DNA of 64,000 nt from Flavobacteriaceae bacterium PS02337. GTDB lineage: Bacteria; Bacteroidota; Bacteroidia; Flavobacteriales; Flavobacteriaceae. Shown here piece after piece: positions 54,661 through 63,913 of the stretch. The translations under genes were made by a program, and so were the position numbers. The notes under the pieces were generated by a model. That model had not been told where the DNA came from. It did no database searches and saw nothing but the letters and a program-made list of their open reading frames with translations. Every line of letters begins with the position of its first letter. Positions within the stretch are counted from its first letter, which is position 1. The stretch lies in assembly GCA_029959285.1 (NCBI GenBank), contig JASCOE010000010.1, forward strand, positions 179,152-243,151. The letters run 5' to 3'.

Positions 54661-55086
54661 TTAATCTGCTATGCTTTTAATATAAGTTCCTTGTTTGTCA
54701 AAAATTAAATCAATAGAAGTTACCTGAGCTTCAAAAGTGGTGTTGCCTTTAGCATCTTTTATGATTGCTGCTTCTTTGATTTTTTTGTTTGGATAATTTT
54801 TCTGAATGTATGCCAGAGCTTTGGTTGGAAGTTTTTTAACGCTGATTTCTTCTTCAGTTTCTAATATGTTTCCATTAGAATCTAAAAGCATGGCGCGTTC
54901 TGTTTTGCCAGTTTTAAAACTAGCTTCGTAATTTTCTTTTTCCTTTTCCCATTTCACATTTGTTTGATCGGGATTTGATAGTAAAAAGGTAGATTTTACA
55001 ATATTTGGAACTTCTTTCTCGCTTACTTTTTGTGCATTAGCAAAGCAGAAAAAAAGCATCAAAAATATTAGGATTGCATTTTTCAT
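54661..55086 (-). CDS. exported PepSY-like domain protein
   Basis: A 141-residue periplasmic protein with a signal peptide of about 19 residues (FANAQ). Two PepSY-like (beta-lactamase-inhibitor-like) repeats are visible: VPNIVKSTFLLSNPDQTNVK with FKTGKTERAMLLDSNGNIL, and LPTKALAYIQKNYPNKKIKE with GNTTFEAQVT. Such proteins bind metals or peptides and often sit next to a two-component system, as here (kinase 71 bases upstream, receptor 10 bases downstream). A sensing or substrate-delivery role is inferred. Confidence 0.8.
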   Translation of the reverse strand: MKNAILIFLMLFFCFANAQKVSEKEVPNIVKSTFLLSNPDQTNVKWEKEKENYEASFKTGKTERAMLLDSNGNILETEEEISVKKLPTKALAYIQKNYPNKKIKEAAIIKDAKGNTTFEAQVTSIDLIFDKQGTYIKSIAD

Positions 55087-55157
55087 GAGTACTATTTTTT
55101 AATGATTTAAAAATCTAGTACAAAGCTGCAATGCGAATCTGTAGGAAGTTTGAATTT

Positions 55158-56423
55158 CTAGAACTTAATGCTGAAAATATGTAAATTATCCTGAAAATTA
55201 TATTTCACTTCCCATTGGTTGAGTTCTGTAATTTTTTTAATTATAGCCAAACCAAGTCCGTTTCCTTGAGAAGAAGGATTATTTTTTGAAAAGCGGTTAA
55301 AGAGTTGGTTAATATTAAGAAGTGCTTTCTCTCCAGAGTTTAAAAATTGTATTTCGTTTTCTAAAGTTCTAATAATAACTTTTCCGTTCTTTTCATTATG
55401 CCGAATAGCATTCAAAAACAAATTATTGATTAATACTTCGGTAAGTGCAGGATTACCTTTTATTTTAAGATCTGAATTGAATTCGGTTATAATATTTAGT
55501 TTTTTTGAAACAGCTTGCTCCGTAAAAAAGTCAAGATGTTTTTTTATATAATCATTGATGATAATATCATTTTTCTCAAAATAGATTTCATTATCAATTT
55601 TAGAAAGCAATAATAAATTTTTATTCAGACGATTTAGTCTCGAAACATCTGTACTTAATGAACCTACAAGATTAGATTGTTCTTCGTTTAAACCAAGTTG
55701 AGATAATGTGTCTATTTTTGTTTGAAATAAAGCTAAAGGAGTTTGCAGTTCATGCGCAGCATTTTCAACAAATTCTCTTTGATTTTTATAGATTTCCCTG
55801 TTTTTTTCAATAAGAAGTAAAAGACTTTTGTTCAATCGGTCAAACTCGTCAATATCGGTTTCTAGAAACTGAGGAGTTTTGTTTTTATCAATTTCAAAAT
55901 CGTGAATTTGATTGAGCGTATTATAAAAAGGTTTCCACAATTTAACAGAAGTGCTTTTGGAAAGCCAGATAATCCCGATAAGAAGAATAATAATGATAAA
56001 CAGAAACATTAATGCTACGCTGTAAACCATTCCTTCCATTTCTAAAAGATTGATTTTTTCAGTATAAGTATATCTTTTTCCATTGATTTCAACTGGAGCG
56101 TAAATAAGGTAAAAAGGCTCGATTTCTTTTGCAGTTTCATCAAACATCATTTTGCCGACTATAGAATCTTTAGTAACACCCATATCTGAAACAATCGAAA
56201 CATCTCGATTGTATTTGTTCCAAAGTTTTATGTCTGTTTCGGTAAAATTTTTACGGCTTTCTTTTACAAATTCGCCTTTGTGCATAAGTAAAACCTCTTC
56301 GGTTTCGTAAACATACAGCCACTGACTCACAAAGTAAAATACTGGCGCAGAAACCAATAAGATTACTACCGCAAAAACTAGAAAACTTCTAGTGGTTTTA
56401 TGAAGAAGTTTTTTTTTATTCAT
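55158..56423 (-). CDS. sensor histidine kinase
   Basis: A 421-residue kinase with two membrane helices (about residues 12-38 and 140-165) around a short periplasmic sensor, then an HAMP-like linker, the HisKA box FVENAAHELQTPLALFQTKI, the N box LINNLFLNAIRHNEKN, and the nucleotide lid QGNGLGLAIIKKI. The frame is open to 56447, but the ATG at 56423 is the natural start, overlapping the regulator stop by 8 bases. It is the second gene of the regulator-kinase-PepSY-receptor operon. Confidence 0.92.
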   Translation of the reverse strand: MNKKKLLHKTTRSFLVFAVVILLVSAPVFYFVSQWLYVYETEEVLLMHKGEFVKESRKNFTETDIKLWNKYNRDVSIVSDMGVTKDSIVGKMMFDETAKEIEPFYLIYAPVEINGKRYTYTEKINLLEMEGMVYSVALMFLFIIIILLIGIIWLSKSTSVKLWKPFYNTLNQIHDFEIDKNKTPQFLETDIDEFDRLNKSLLLLIEKNREIYKNQREFVENAAHELQTPLALFQTKIDTLSQLGLNEEQSNLVGSLSTDVSRLNRLNKNLLLLSKIDNEIYFEKNDIIINDYIKKHLDFFTEQAVSKKLNIITEFNSDLKIKGNPALTEVLINNLFLNAIRHNEKNGKVIIRTLENEIQFLNSGEKALLNINQLFNRFSKNNPSSQGNGLGLAIIKKITELNQWEVKYNFQDNLHIFSIKF

Positions 56424-57093
56424 TTTCCCATTTATATCCAAGACCATATACAGTTTTAATGTAATCGCTTCCGCCAGCCAAATTTATTTTCTTTTTTAAA
56501 TTTTTAATGTGTGCATAAATAAAATCATGATTATCGAGCATATCTGCCATATCTCCCGAAAGATGTTCTGCAATTGTTCCTTTAGAAAGCACTTTATCTT
56601 CATTGCCGATTAAGAAAAGAAGCAGATCCAATTCTTTTTTGGTAAGATCTAATTTTTGGTCCTTTACTGTAACCGATTTTGAAAAAATATCAATTGTAAT
56701 TTCATTGAAAATAACATTATTATTTCCTTTAAAATTTTTGCGTCTAACAAGCGCCTGAATGCGCACAAGAAGTTCTGCAAGATGAAAAGGTTTGGTAAGA
56801 TAATCATCTGCACCAAGATTGAAACCTTCTATTCGGGTTTCTAAATTCTCTTTCGCAGAAATAATAATAACGCCTTCTGTTTTGTTTTTTCTTTTAAGTT
56901 CTTTTAAAATATCAAAACCATCGCCGTCAGGAAGCATTAGATCCAGAAGAATACAATCATAGTCATAATTCTCAATTTTGTTCAGCGCCTCTTTGTAGTT
57001 TTTAGCTGTTTCGCACTGAACGCCATTGTTCTTAAAATAATTTTTTATGCTTTGAGCAATCTCTTGCTCATCTTCTATAATTAAAATTTTCAT
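56416..57093 (-). CDS. OmpR-family response regulator
   Basis: A 225-residue regulator. Receiver: acidic EDEQEIAQSIK, phospho-acceptor Asp in CILLDLMLPDGDGF, Lys in DYLTKPFHLAEL. The C-terminal winged helix (about 128-223) ends GSDYIKTVYGLGYKWENE. It is first in an operon with kinase, PepSY-like protein and TonB receptor, and divergent from the PAP2-PEtN transferase genes 123 bases away. Both sides are plausible targets. Confidence 0.93.
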   Translation of the reverse strand: MKILIIEDEQEIAQSIKNYFKNNGVQCETAKNYKEALNKIENYDYDCILLDLMLPDGDGFDILKELKRKNKTEGVIIISAKENLETRIEGFNLGADDYLTKPFHLAELLVRIQALVRRKNFKGNNNVIFNEITIDIFSKSVTVKDQKLDLTKKELDLLLFLIGNEDKVLSKGTIAEHLSGDMADMLDNHDFIYAHIKNLKKKINLAGGSDYIKTVYGLGYKWENE

Positions 57094-57216
57094 CGGGCAA
57101 TTTTACAAATGAATTCTGTAGAAAAACTGAATATTAAATATAAGTAAAAAAAGATGCAAATTCTAAATTTCTTCTAAATTGACTAATTCCTTTGACCTGT
57201 TTTTAAAATAAACAGA

Positions 57217-58044
57217 ATGAACTCAAATGTCATTTATAATTATTCAAGGCTTAGATTTACTTTGTTTTTCCTGCCTATACTTTTCTTAACTGCTATCATT
57301 TTATTCTTATACAGCCAAAATGCTTTGAGTGTATCAGAATATATAAATTGTCAAAAGAACAGTTTCTATTTTATTAATTATCATTTAGGACATTATCCAA
57401 GGCTTCAGTATAATTTAACTCAATTTGGAGATGCTTTGATTTTCCTATCATTCTTAAGTATTCTAATTCTTTACGCGCCTAAAGTTTGGGAAGCTTTATT
57501 TTCAGGACTTTTATTGTCGCTCATACTTTCATGTTCATTAAAAAATATATTTGCAGTTCCAAGACCTGCGGTAGTATTCAATAACGATAGTTTTTTTATT
57601 GTAGGAAAAGCCGTTTGCGGACACAATAGTTTACCATCTGGACATTCTATAACTGTTTTTACAGTTCTTACCGTTTTGCTTTTTGGTTTTATGCCGAAAA
57701 AATTAAAAATTAAAATTCCTTGGATTTCTTCAATATTTATAATCGGATTCATTTTGGCTTTTACAAGAGTAGGAGTGGGAGCACATTATCCGATTGATGT
57801 TATTGTAGGAAGTATTGTGGGATATATATCAGGACTTCTTGGTATTTTTATATCTCGAAAGTATAAAATCTGGAATTGGATTGGTAATATAAAATTCTAT
57901 CCAGTTTTGATTTTACTATTTTTAATCTGTGCTATTATGTTAATTACCAGATTACTTAATGAAAACCTGATGGTCTATTATTATGCTTTTATTAGTTTAG
58001 CTTTTTCTATATATAAAATTATTCAAGTTTATGTTAAAAAGTAA
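57217..58044 (+). CDS. integral-membrane PAP2-family lipid phosphatase
   Basis: A 275-residue protein with about seven membrane helices. The three PAP2 motifs are KNIFAVPRPA, LPSGHSITVF (Ser/His) and TRVGVGAHYPIDVIVGSIVG (nucleophilic His). Inner-membrane enzymes of this kind dephosphorylate lipid A, undecaprenyl diphosphate or phosphatidic acid. The stop overlaps the start of the phosphoethanolamine transferase gene by 14 bases, so translation is coupled. The same gene pair occurs next to mcr-1 on plasmids. The substrate is inferred to be lipid A or diacylglycerol turnover. Confidence 0.9.
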   Translation: MNSNVIYNYSRLRFTLFFLPILFLTAIILFLYSQNALSVSEYINCQKNSFYFINYHLGHYPRLQYNLTQFGDALIFLSFLSILILYAPKVWEALFSGLLLSLILSCSLKNIFAVPRPAVVFNNDSFFIVGKAVCGHNSLPSGHSITVFTVLTVLLFGFMPKKLKIKIPWISSIFIIGFILAFTRVGVGAHYPIDVIVGSIVGYISGLLGIFISRKYKIWNWIGNIKFYPVLILLFLICAIMLITRLLNENLMVYYYAFISLAFSIYKIIQVYVKK

Positions 58045-59551
58045 TTTAAGACTGACTCACTTTGTTTTATTAATGAGTTTTTTGAATTTTTTATTCTTTC
58101 ATTTTCCATTTTTTACTTTTGTTTTTGATAATGTTGATTACAAAAGTTTCAGTGGTATCATTTTGATTATTAGTTTAATAATCCTGATGTTAATCTTAAA
58201 TGCTTTTGTTTTTTACCTGATTTTTTTCGCATCACGATTTGTTGGGAAATTTTTATTGATTTTGTTTTTTCTAATTAATTCAATTGCGGTTTATTTTGTC
58301 AATACCTACAGCGTTATAATAGACGAAAGTATGATTGGCAATATTTTGAATACTAATTACGAAGAATCCAGCAGTTTTTTTTCGTTTAAATTAGTGTTGT
58401 ATGTAATCATATTAGGTATTCTGCCAAGCATTTATATTATTAAAACAAAAATTTTAAAAGAACCTGTTAAGAGATTTTTCACCTTGTCTTCTCTAACTTT
58501 AATATTTATTGCTGTTTTAGTATTTGCTAATGCCAGTAATTGGTTGTGGATTGATAAAAACTCAAAACGTTTAGGCGGACTTGCCATGCCTTGGTCTTAT
58601 TCGGTAAACATTTCACTTTTTTATATTCATCAATACAAAAAAAATGAAAAGGAAATTTTATTGCCAAAAGCTATAATAAAAGATAATGTAAAATCTGTTG
58701 TAGTTTTAGTGATTGGAGAATCTGCCAGAAGTCAGAATTTTTCGTTGTATGGTTATCAGAAAAACACCAATCCGTTGCTTTCTAGAACAAAGAATTTATT
58801 TCATTTTAATGCTACTTCTTGCGCTACATATACTACCGCAGGTGTAAAAGGCATTTTAGAACACACTAATTCAGATGATTTATATGAAATTTTACCCAAC
58901 TATCTTTATAGAAATAATGTTGAAGTAATCTGGCGCACAACAAATTGGGGAGAACCTCCTGTTCATATCGAAAAATATCAAAATCGTGATATTTTAAAGA
59001 AAGATTGTAAAGGCGAAGGATGCAATTATGATGATGTTCTTTTAACTGGATTAAAAGAACAGATTTTAGCCAGTAAAAAGAATAAAATATTCATTGTACT
59101 TCATACAAGCACAAGCCACGGTCCGACTTACAGCAAAAAATATCCGCCACGATTTGAAACTTTTAAACCCGTTTGCAATAGTGTTGAATTGGGAAAATGT
59201 TCTCAAAAAGAGCTTATTAACGCTTATGATAATACAATCGTTTACACCGATTATATTTTATCTAATGTGATTGATGATTTAAAGGAATTAAAAGAATACA
59301 AAAGCACAATGATTTTTGTTTCTGATCATGGAGAATCTCTTGGAGAGAAAAATCTTTATATGCATGGAATACCTTTAAGCATAGCTCCAAAAGAACAATA
59401 CGAAATTCCTTTTATAGTTTGGGTTTCAGAAAATTCTAAACAACTTAAACCTAATAAAATGTTATCTCAAAATAATGTATTTCATAGTGTTTTAAATTTT
59501 CTGAATGTAGAAAGTCCAGTTTATAAAGAAGAAATGAATATTTATAAATAG
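58031..59551 (+). CDS. phosphoethanolamine transferase, EptA/MCR-like
   Basis: A 506-residue inner-membrane enzyme that transfers phosphoethanolamine from phosphatidylethanolamine to lipid A. About five N-terminal helices (residues 5-170) are followed by the periplasmic alkaline-phosphatase-fold domain. The nucleophile motif is VIGESARSQNFSLYGY; MCR-1 has Thr in the GET position, here Ser. Metal ligands are expected in FVSDHGESLGEKNLYMHG. The block TSCATYTTAGVKGILE is typical. It is coupled to an upstream PAP2 gene. Colistin resistance is likely but not proven by sequence. Confidence 0.88.
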   Translation: MLKSNLRLTHFVLLMSFLNFLFFHFPFFTFVFDNVDYKSFSGIILIISLIILMLILNAFVFYLIFFASRFVGKFLLILFFLINSIAVYFVNTYSVIIDESMIGNILNTNYEESSSFFSFKLVLYVIILGILPSIYIIKTKILKEPVKRFFTLSSLTLIFIAVLVFANASNWLWIDKNSKRLGGLAMPWSYSVNISLFYIHQYKKNEKEILLPKAIIKDNVKSVVVLVIGESARSQNFSLYGYQKNTNPLLSRTKNLFHFNATSCATYTTAGVKGILEHTNSDDLYEILPNYLYRNNVEVIWRTTNWGEPPVHIEKYQNRDILKKDCKGEGCNYDDVLLTGLKEQILASKKNKIFIVLHTSTSHGPTYSKKYPPRFETFKPVCNSVELGKCSQKELINAYDNTIVYTDYILSNVIDDLKELKEYKSTMIFVSDHGESLGEKNLYMHGIPLSIAPKEQYEIPFIVWVSENSKQLKPNKMLSQNNVFHSVLNFLNVESPVYKEEMNIYK

Positions 59552-59678
59552 CTGAATAAACTTCTAGTTTAGTGTATTTGGAGTGATATTAAAAAATAAT
59601 AATAATTTATTAACGCAACAAAGTTTCATTAATTGATAAAAAGTATCTTATTTTATACGATATTTAAAACATTCAATA

Positions 59679-61079
59679 ATGAACAGACGTGGATTTCTAA
59701 AAGGGACAACGCTACTAACAGGACTTTTTACACTTAGCCCTTCTGTTATTTTTTCTAATGATTTAGAATCAATAACTAAAAAAGGAAAAAAAGCAAAAAA
59801 TATAATTTTTCTAATTAGTGACGGAATGAGTTCTGGTACACTTCAGATGGCAAATCTGTATTCTCAAAATATCTTAGGGAAAAATGGAAATTGGATGAAC
59901 CTTTATGCTGAAAATAAAGTTTCAAGAGCTTTAATGGATACTGCGTCTGCAAGTTCTGCTGTTACTGATTCTGCTGCTGCGAGTTCTTCTTTTGGTGGCG
60001 GACATAGAGTTAAAAACGGTGTTTTGAATATTGGACCTAATGGCGAAAAATATCTTCCGATATGGCAGAAATTTAAAAATGCTGGTAAAAAAGCAGGTTG
60101 CGTAACAACAGTTACCATAACGCATGCAACTCCCGCTGGATTTTGTGTTAATTCTGACAGTAGAAATGCTGAAAATGAAATAGCAGAAATGTATGCCGAT
60201 TTAGGATTGGATGTTATGATGGGTGGCGGAGATGAGTTTTTTAACGCTTCAAAAAGAGCTGATAAAAAAGACGTTTATAAAATTTATGAACAGAAAGGTT
60301 ATCAGATTTTAAAAGATAAATCAGATTTAGAAAGCATTAAAAAAGGAAACAAGACTTTGGGTGTTTTTGCTTCAGGCGCGCTTCCGTACACTATCGATCG
60401 AACTAATATTTCTGAATTGCAAAGTACGCCAACATTAGCAGAAATGAGTGCTGCAGCAATAAATCAGATGAAAGATCATGAGAATGGTTTTGTTCTTTTA
60501 ATAGAAGGAGGAAAAGTAGATTGGGCAGCTCACGCGAATGATATTGCAGCTTTAATACATGATCAGCTTGCTTTTGATGAGGCTGTAAAAACGGCAATTG
60601 AATTTGCCGAAAAAGATAAAGAAACGTTAGTTATAATAACAACCGATCATGGTAATGCAAATCCGGGGCTTATTTACGGAAAAGAAGCTGTTGAAAATTT
60701 CAATAGCATTTCGAATTATAAATACACAAATGAATACATTTTAAATGCCATTCATGCCGATTTTAATCTTCAGCAAATAAAAGATTGGATTTATCAAACC
60801 AATAAAATAAGTCTTACAGATGAGGAAGCGAAATACTTATTAAGCTTTTATTCTGGTTTAGAAAAACAAGAAGCTGGACTTTACAATTATAAAAAACTGC
60901 CATTTAAAGCTTATTCAGAAATTCAGAAAAAACACAATAATGTAGGTTGGATAAGTATGGATCATTCGGGAGATTATGTAGAACTTGCAATGTATGGACC
61001 AGGAAGCGAAATGTTGAAACCTTTTGTGCAAAATATAGAGTTGCATAATTTAATGCTAAAAGCCGCAGTTGTAGATTAA
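59679..61079 (+). CDS. PhoA-family alkaline phosphatase, Tat-exported
   Basis: A 466-residue periplasmic or extracellular phosphomonoesterase. The N-terminus MNRRGFLKGTTLLTG is a Tat signal. The nucleophilic Ser lies in AVTDSAAASSSFGGG (about residue 95), and the metal-binding blocks are FLISDGMSSGT at the start, then DWAAHANDIAAL and VIITTDHGNANPG. It follows the PEtN transferase gene by 127 bases on the same strand but with its own apparent leader, so it may or may not belong to the same response. Phosphate scavenging is the expected role. Confidence 0.92.
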   Translation: MNRRGFLKGTTLLTGLFTLSPSVIFSNDLESITKKGKKAKNIIFLISDGMSSGTLQMANLYSQNILGKNGNWMNLYAENKVSRALMDTASASSAVTDSAAASSSFGGGHRVKNGVLNIGPNGEKYLPIWQKFKNAGKKAGCVTTVTITHATPAGFCVNSDSRNAENEIAEMYADLGLDVMMGGGDEFFNASKRADKKDVYKIYEQKGYQILKDKSDLESIKKGNKTLGVFASGALPYTIDRTNISELQSTPTLAEMSAAAINQMKDHENGFVLLIEGGKVDWAAHANDIAALIHDQLAFDEAVKTAIEFAEKDKETLVIITTDHGNANPGLIYGKEAVENFNSISNYKYTNEYILNAIHADFNLQQIKDWIYQTNKISLTDEEAKYLLSFYSGLEKQEAGLYNYKKLPFKAYSEIQKKHNNVGWISMDHSGDYVELAMYGPGSEMLKPFVQNIELHNLMLKAAVVD

Positions 61080-61226
61080 AGGCGAATGTTTTAAAACAAA
61101 TAAATTAGTGTGTTAAAATAGAAAAACTATCATTATTAACATAAGTTTAAAAGTCTGATTCTTTAAAAATCCAGCATTTTGGCGTACATTGCTTCGTAGT
61201 AAAGCAATGAAAAAAAATATAAAATT

Positions 61227-62252
61227 ATGAAAGCAGTACGTTATTTTGGACATAAAGATGTAAGAGTAGTTAATGATTTAGAAAAACCTGTTCCTAAAGG
61301 TGATGAGGTTTTACTAAAGATTGGAGGTGCGGGTGTTTGTCATTCAGATTTGCATATTATTGATGAAGGTACAGTTGGAGATCTTGTATTTACTCTTGGA
61401 CATGAAAATGCAGGCTGGATTGAAGAAGTTGGTGACACAGTAAAAGATTATAAAAAAGGTGATGCAGTATTAGTATACGGACCTTGGGGGTGCGGACATT
61501 GTAAACCTTGTCAGCAGTCAAAAGAAAATTATTGTGATCACCAAAGCGAACTTGGTTATGGCGGAGGACTCGGACTTAACGGCGGTATGGCAGAATATAT
61601 GCTTGTTCCATCTTCAAGACTATTAGTTCCTATTTTTGATCTAGATCCTGTAATTGCAGCGCCGTTGACCGATGCAGCATTAACACCATATTCAGCTATT
61701 AAAAGATCACTTCCTAAACTTATGCCAGATGAATATGTGGTTGTAATAGGAGTTGGAGGTTTAGGGCATGTTGCAATTCAGATTTTGAGAGAAACATCAG
61801 GAGCAGCTATAATAGCGTGTGATGTAACAGAAGATAAATTGGCATTTGCCAAAGAATTAGGTGCTTCATATACTGTAAACTCCAAAGATGCAGATGCAGC
61901 AGAGCAGATTTTAAAAATTACTGGAATAAAAAAAGCTAAAGTAATTTTAGATTTTGTTGGAGCAACACCTACAATAGAACTTGGAACTAAAATTATTGGT
62001 ATGGATGGAGATCTTACAATAGTTGGTCTAGGAGGAGGATATTATCAATATAGTATGAATGGACTTCCTTTTGGTGTTACATTGACAAATCCGTATTGGG
62101 GATCTCGTACAGAATTAATGGAAGTTGTAGGATTAGCAAGCCAGAAAAAAATTCATATTGAAATCGAAAAATTTAAGCTAGAACAAGCAAACGAAGTTTA
62201 CGATAAAATGCGTAACGGAAAAATAAAAGGTCGAGCAGTACTTATTCCGTAA
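61227..62252 (+). CDS. zinc-dependent NAD(P) alcohol dehydrogenase
   Basis: A 341-residue medium-chain dehydrogenase. The catalytic zinc ligands lie in GVCHSDLHII and LGHENAGWIEEVG. The structural zinc has four cysteines in CGHCKPCQQSKENYC (about residues 90-105). The nucleotide motif is VIGVGGLGHVAIQIL (about 173-187), followed by an acidic residue (ACDVTEDK) that favours NAD over NADP. The substrate is unknown. It is monocistronic with a GC-rich terminator. Confidence 0.92.
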   Translation: MKAVRYFGHKDVRVVNDLEKPVPKGDEVLLKIGGAGVCHSDLHIIDEGTVGDLVFTLGHENAGWIEEVGDTVKDYKKGDAVLVYGPWGCGHCKPCQQSKENYCDHQSELGYGGGLGLNGGMAEYMLVPSSRLLVPIFDLDPVIAAPLTDAALTPYSAIKRSLPKLMPDEYVVVIGVGGLGHVAIQILRETSGAAIIACDVTEDKLAFAKELGASYTVNSKDADAAEQILKITGIKKAKVILDFVGATPTIELGTKIIGMDGDLTIVGLGGGYYQYSMNGLPFGVTLTNPYWGSRTELMEVVGLASQKKIHIEIEKFKLEQANEVYDKMRNGKIKGRAVLIP

Positions 62253-62564
62253 ATAGGTTAAATAAAAGAATTAGATTATAAATAATGAGGCGCCAATTAA
62301 AAAGGCGCCTTTTTTGTATAAAATAAGTTCTAATATTTAATTATGACTTTAGGAGAGAATAAAGTTGTAATCAAACCCATCGAGAAGATTATAATGATAA
62401 AAATTATATATGAACTATTATTTGGGCTAGTAGTTATTTATGACAAAAAAGAGAAATATGAATGCTAAAACAAGCGAATTTGTCATCAATTTTATTAATT
62501 AAGTTATATGAATTTAGAGATATCATTATCATACTTTGTAATTTTTGTAGTAAGAAGGTATACT
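62253..62564. other. 312-base region between convergent genes
   Basis: It holds the alcohol dehydrogenase terminator (62288-62316). The remaining AT-rich sequence up to 62564 has no coding frame, clear promoter or repeat that I can see. Confidence 0.6.
62288..62316 (+). terminator. GC-rich Rho-independent terminator of the alcohol dehydrogenase gene
   Basis: AGGCGCC (62288-62294) and GGCGCCT (62304-62310) form a strong stem with a 9-base loop followed by six or more T. Confidence 0.9.
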
Positions 62565-62918
62565 CTATTTTGCTATAATTTTGCTTCTGTGTATTTTTCC
62601 AAATGTAATTAAAGCATTTATCACAGGCTGTGTTTCGGCAGCATGTTTGGTCAATGTGTAAGAAACAGTAACAGGTTTTGTATTATTTACCGTTCTTGTA
62701 ATAAGCAGATTGTTTTCCAATTCTTGTAATTCTTTAGAGAGAACCTTAGGTGAAATTCCACCGACTGAATTGGAGAGTAAATCCTTAAATCGTTGTGTTC
62801 CGTGTATATATAAACTCAATAGAATACAAAATTTCCATTTTCCGCTAAGTAACTCTAGCGAATCTTTTAATGCTAGCATATTCTCACTGCTAGTTTTAAT
62901 ACAAACATTCTCATCCAT
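62565..62918 (-). CDS. HxlR-family regulator
   Basis: A 117-residue winged-helix regulator. The HxlR core is LELLSGKWKFCILLSLYIHG, then RFKDLLSNSVGGISPKVLSK and the wing PVTVSYTLTKHA. Cys near the N-terminus (NVCIKTSS) and in WKFCILL may sense electrophiles or oxidants, as in YodB and HypR. It is divergent from an SDR gene with 85 bases between the start codons. The symmetric AGTAAAAACT-type sequence there is a likely operator. The SDR is its probable target. Confidence 0.85.
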   Translation of the reverse strand: MDENVCIKTSSENMLALKDSLELLSGKWKFCILLSLYIHGTQRFKDLLSNSVGGISPKVLSKELQELENNLLITRTVNNTKPVTVSYTLTKHAAETQPVINALITFGKIHRSKIIAK

Positions 62919-62956
62919 AAATAGTAACTTTCCTTAAGGTAATTGATAACAAAAGT

Positions 62957-62979
62957 ATAGTAAAAACTATTTAGTTTTG
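62957..62979 (+). promoter_or_regulatory. SDR promoter with overlapping dyad, likely HxlR operator
   Basis: ATAGT-AAAA-ACTAT (62957-62970) is a perfect dyad, and ACTATTTAGT (62966-62975) a second one overlapping it. TAGTTTTG at 62972-62979 matches the -7 consensus TAnnTTTG. A bound regulator would cover the promoter. The ATG at 63004 lies 24 bases on. Confidence 0.55.
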
Positions 62980-63003
62980 AATTTCATTATAAAATATTTA
63001 AAA

Positions 63004-63804
63004 ATGGAAATGAAATCAAACCTAAATTACAATACCGAATTAGAAGGTAAAATTGCCTTGGTTACAGGCGGTACAAAAGGAATTGGAAAAGCTATTGCTG
63101 AAAATCTATCTCAAGCGGGATCCACTGTAATAGTAACTGCAAGAAACAGACCTGAATCAGAAGATTTAAATGCTCATTTTATTGCTGCTGATCTTACTGT
63201 TGCTAACGATGTTTTAAAACTAGAAAAAGAAATTGCTGAAAAATTTGGTACTGTTGACATTCTCATTAATAATGTCGGCGGACTTAAAGCACCAGGAGGT
63301 GGCTATAAAGTATTAACAGATTCTCATTGGGAGAATGAGTTGCAGCTGAATCTGCTTTCAGCAATTCGTTTAGACAGAACTTTACTTCCTAAAATGCAAG
63401 AAAAGAAAAGCGGTGTAATCATACATATTTCTTCAGTTGCAGGAAAACAGGCTTTATGGAACCTTAATCTGGCTTACGCAGTTTCTAAAGCTGCTTTAAA
63501 CACCTACAGCAAGGCTTTGTCTACTGAATTAGCTGCTGATGGAATACGAGTAATTACTGTTGCGCCTGGAGGAACCAAAACAGCGCCGATGCTTAAATTT
63601 GTTGAAGATTTTGCTTTTTCATCTGGACTTGATATTGAAAATGCAGAAAAGGAATTAATGAATCAAATTGGTGGAGTACCAATGGGAAGAATGGCAAAAC
63701 CAGAAGAGGTTGCAGATCTTGTAGGCTTTTTGGTTTCGCCAAGAGCAGCTTATCTAACAGGTTCGATTTATGCAATTGATGGAGGAAGTCTTCCTTTTGT
63801 ATAA
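63004..63804 (+). CDS. short-chain dehydrogenase/reductase (SDR)
   Basis: A 266-residue classical SDR. The nucleotide loop is VTGGTKGIGKAIAE (TGxxxGIG), NNVGG follows, then the catalytic Ser in IIHISSVAG and YAVSKAAL (Tyr-x-x-x-Lys). The C-terminus GSIYAIDGGSLPFV is typical. The frame is open from 62977, but that upstream ATG lies inside the promoter. The ATG at 63004 is therefore preferred. It is divergent from an HxlR regulator. The substrate is unknown. Confidence 0.9.
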   Translation: MEMKSNLNYNTELEGKIALVTGGTKGIGKAIAENLSQAGSTVIVTARNRPESEDLNAHFIAADLTVANDVLKLEKEIAEKFGTVDILINNVGGLKAPGGGYKVLTDSHWENELQLNLLSAIRLDRTLLPKMQEKKSGVIIHISSVAGKQALWNLNLAYAVSKAALNTYSKALSTELAADGIRVITVAPGGTKTAPMLKFVEDFAFSSGLDIENAEKELMNQIGGVPMGRMAKPEEVADLVGFLVSPRAAYLTGSIYAIDGGSLPFV

Positions 63805-63875
63805 GGAACAGTTTAATGGATGAGATGACAAATGGAAGAAGAACATTCTGAATAATTAGAAAAACTAATACAATC

Positions 63876-63900
63876 TGGACTTGCAACAAAAAGTCGGACA
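63876..63900. repeat. probable terminal inverted repeat of the IS element
   Basis: TGGACTTGCAACAAAAAGTC precedes the transposase tail and begins with TG, as the ends of IS3-family elements do. The partner end lies outside the window, so the exact boundary is not proven. Confidence 0.45.
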
Positions 63901-63913
63901 ATTTTTTTAAGAC

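Noticed and set aside
57217-59551. A mobile mcr cassette
   Set aside because: No IS lies beside it, base composition matches its surroundings and the genes are flanked by chromosomal regulators. The IS fragment is 4 kb away beyond unrelated genes.
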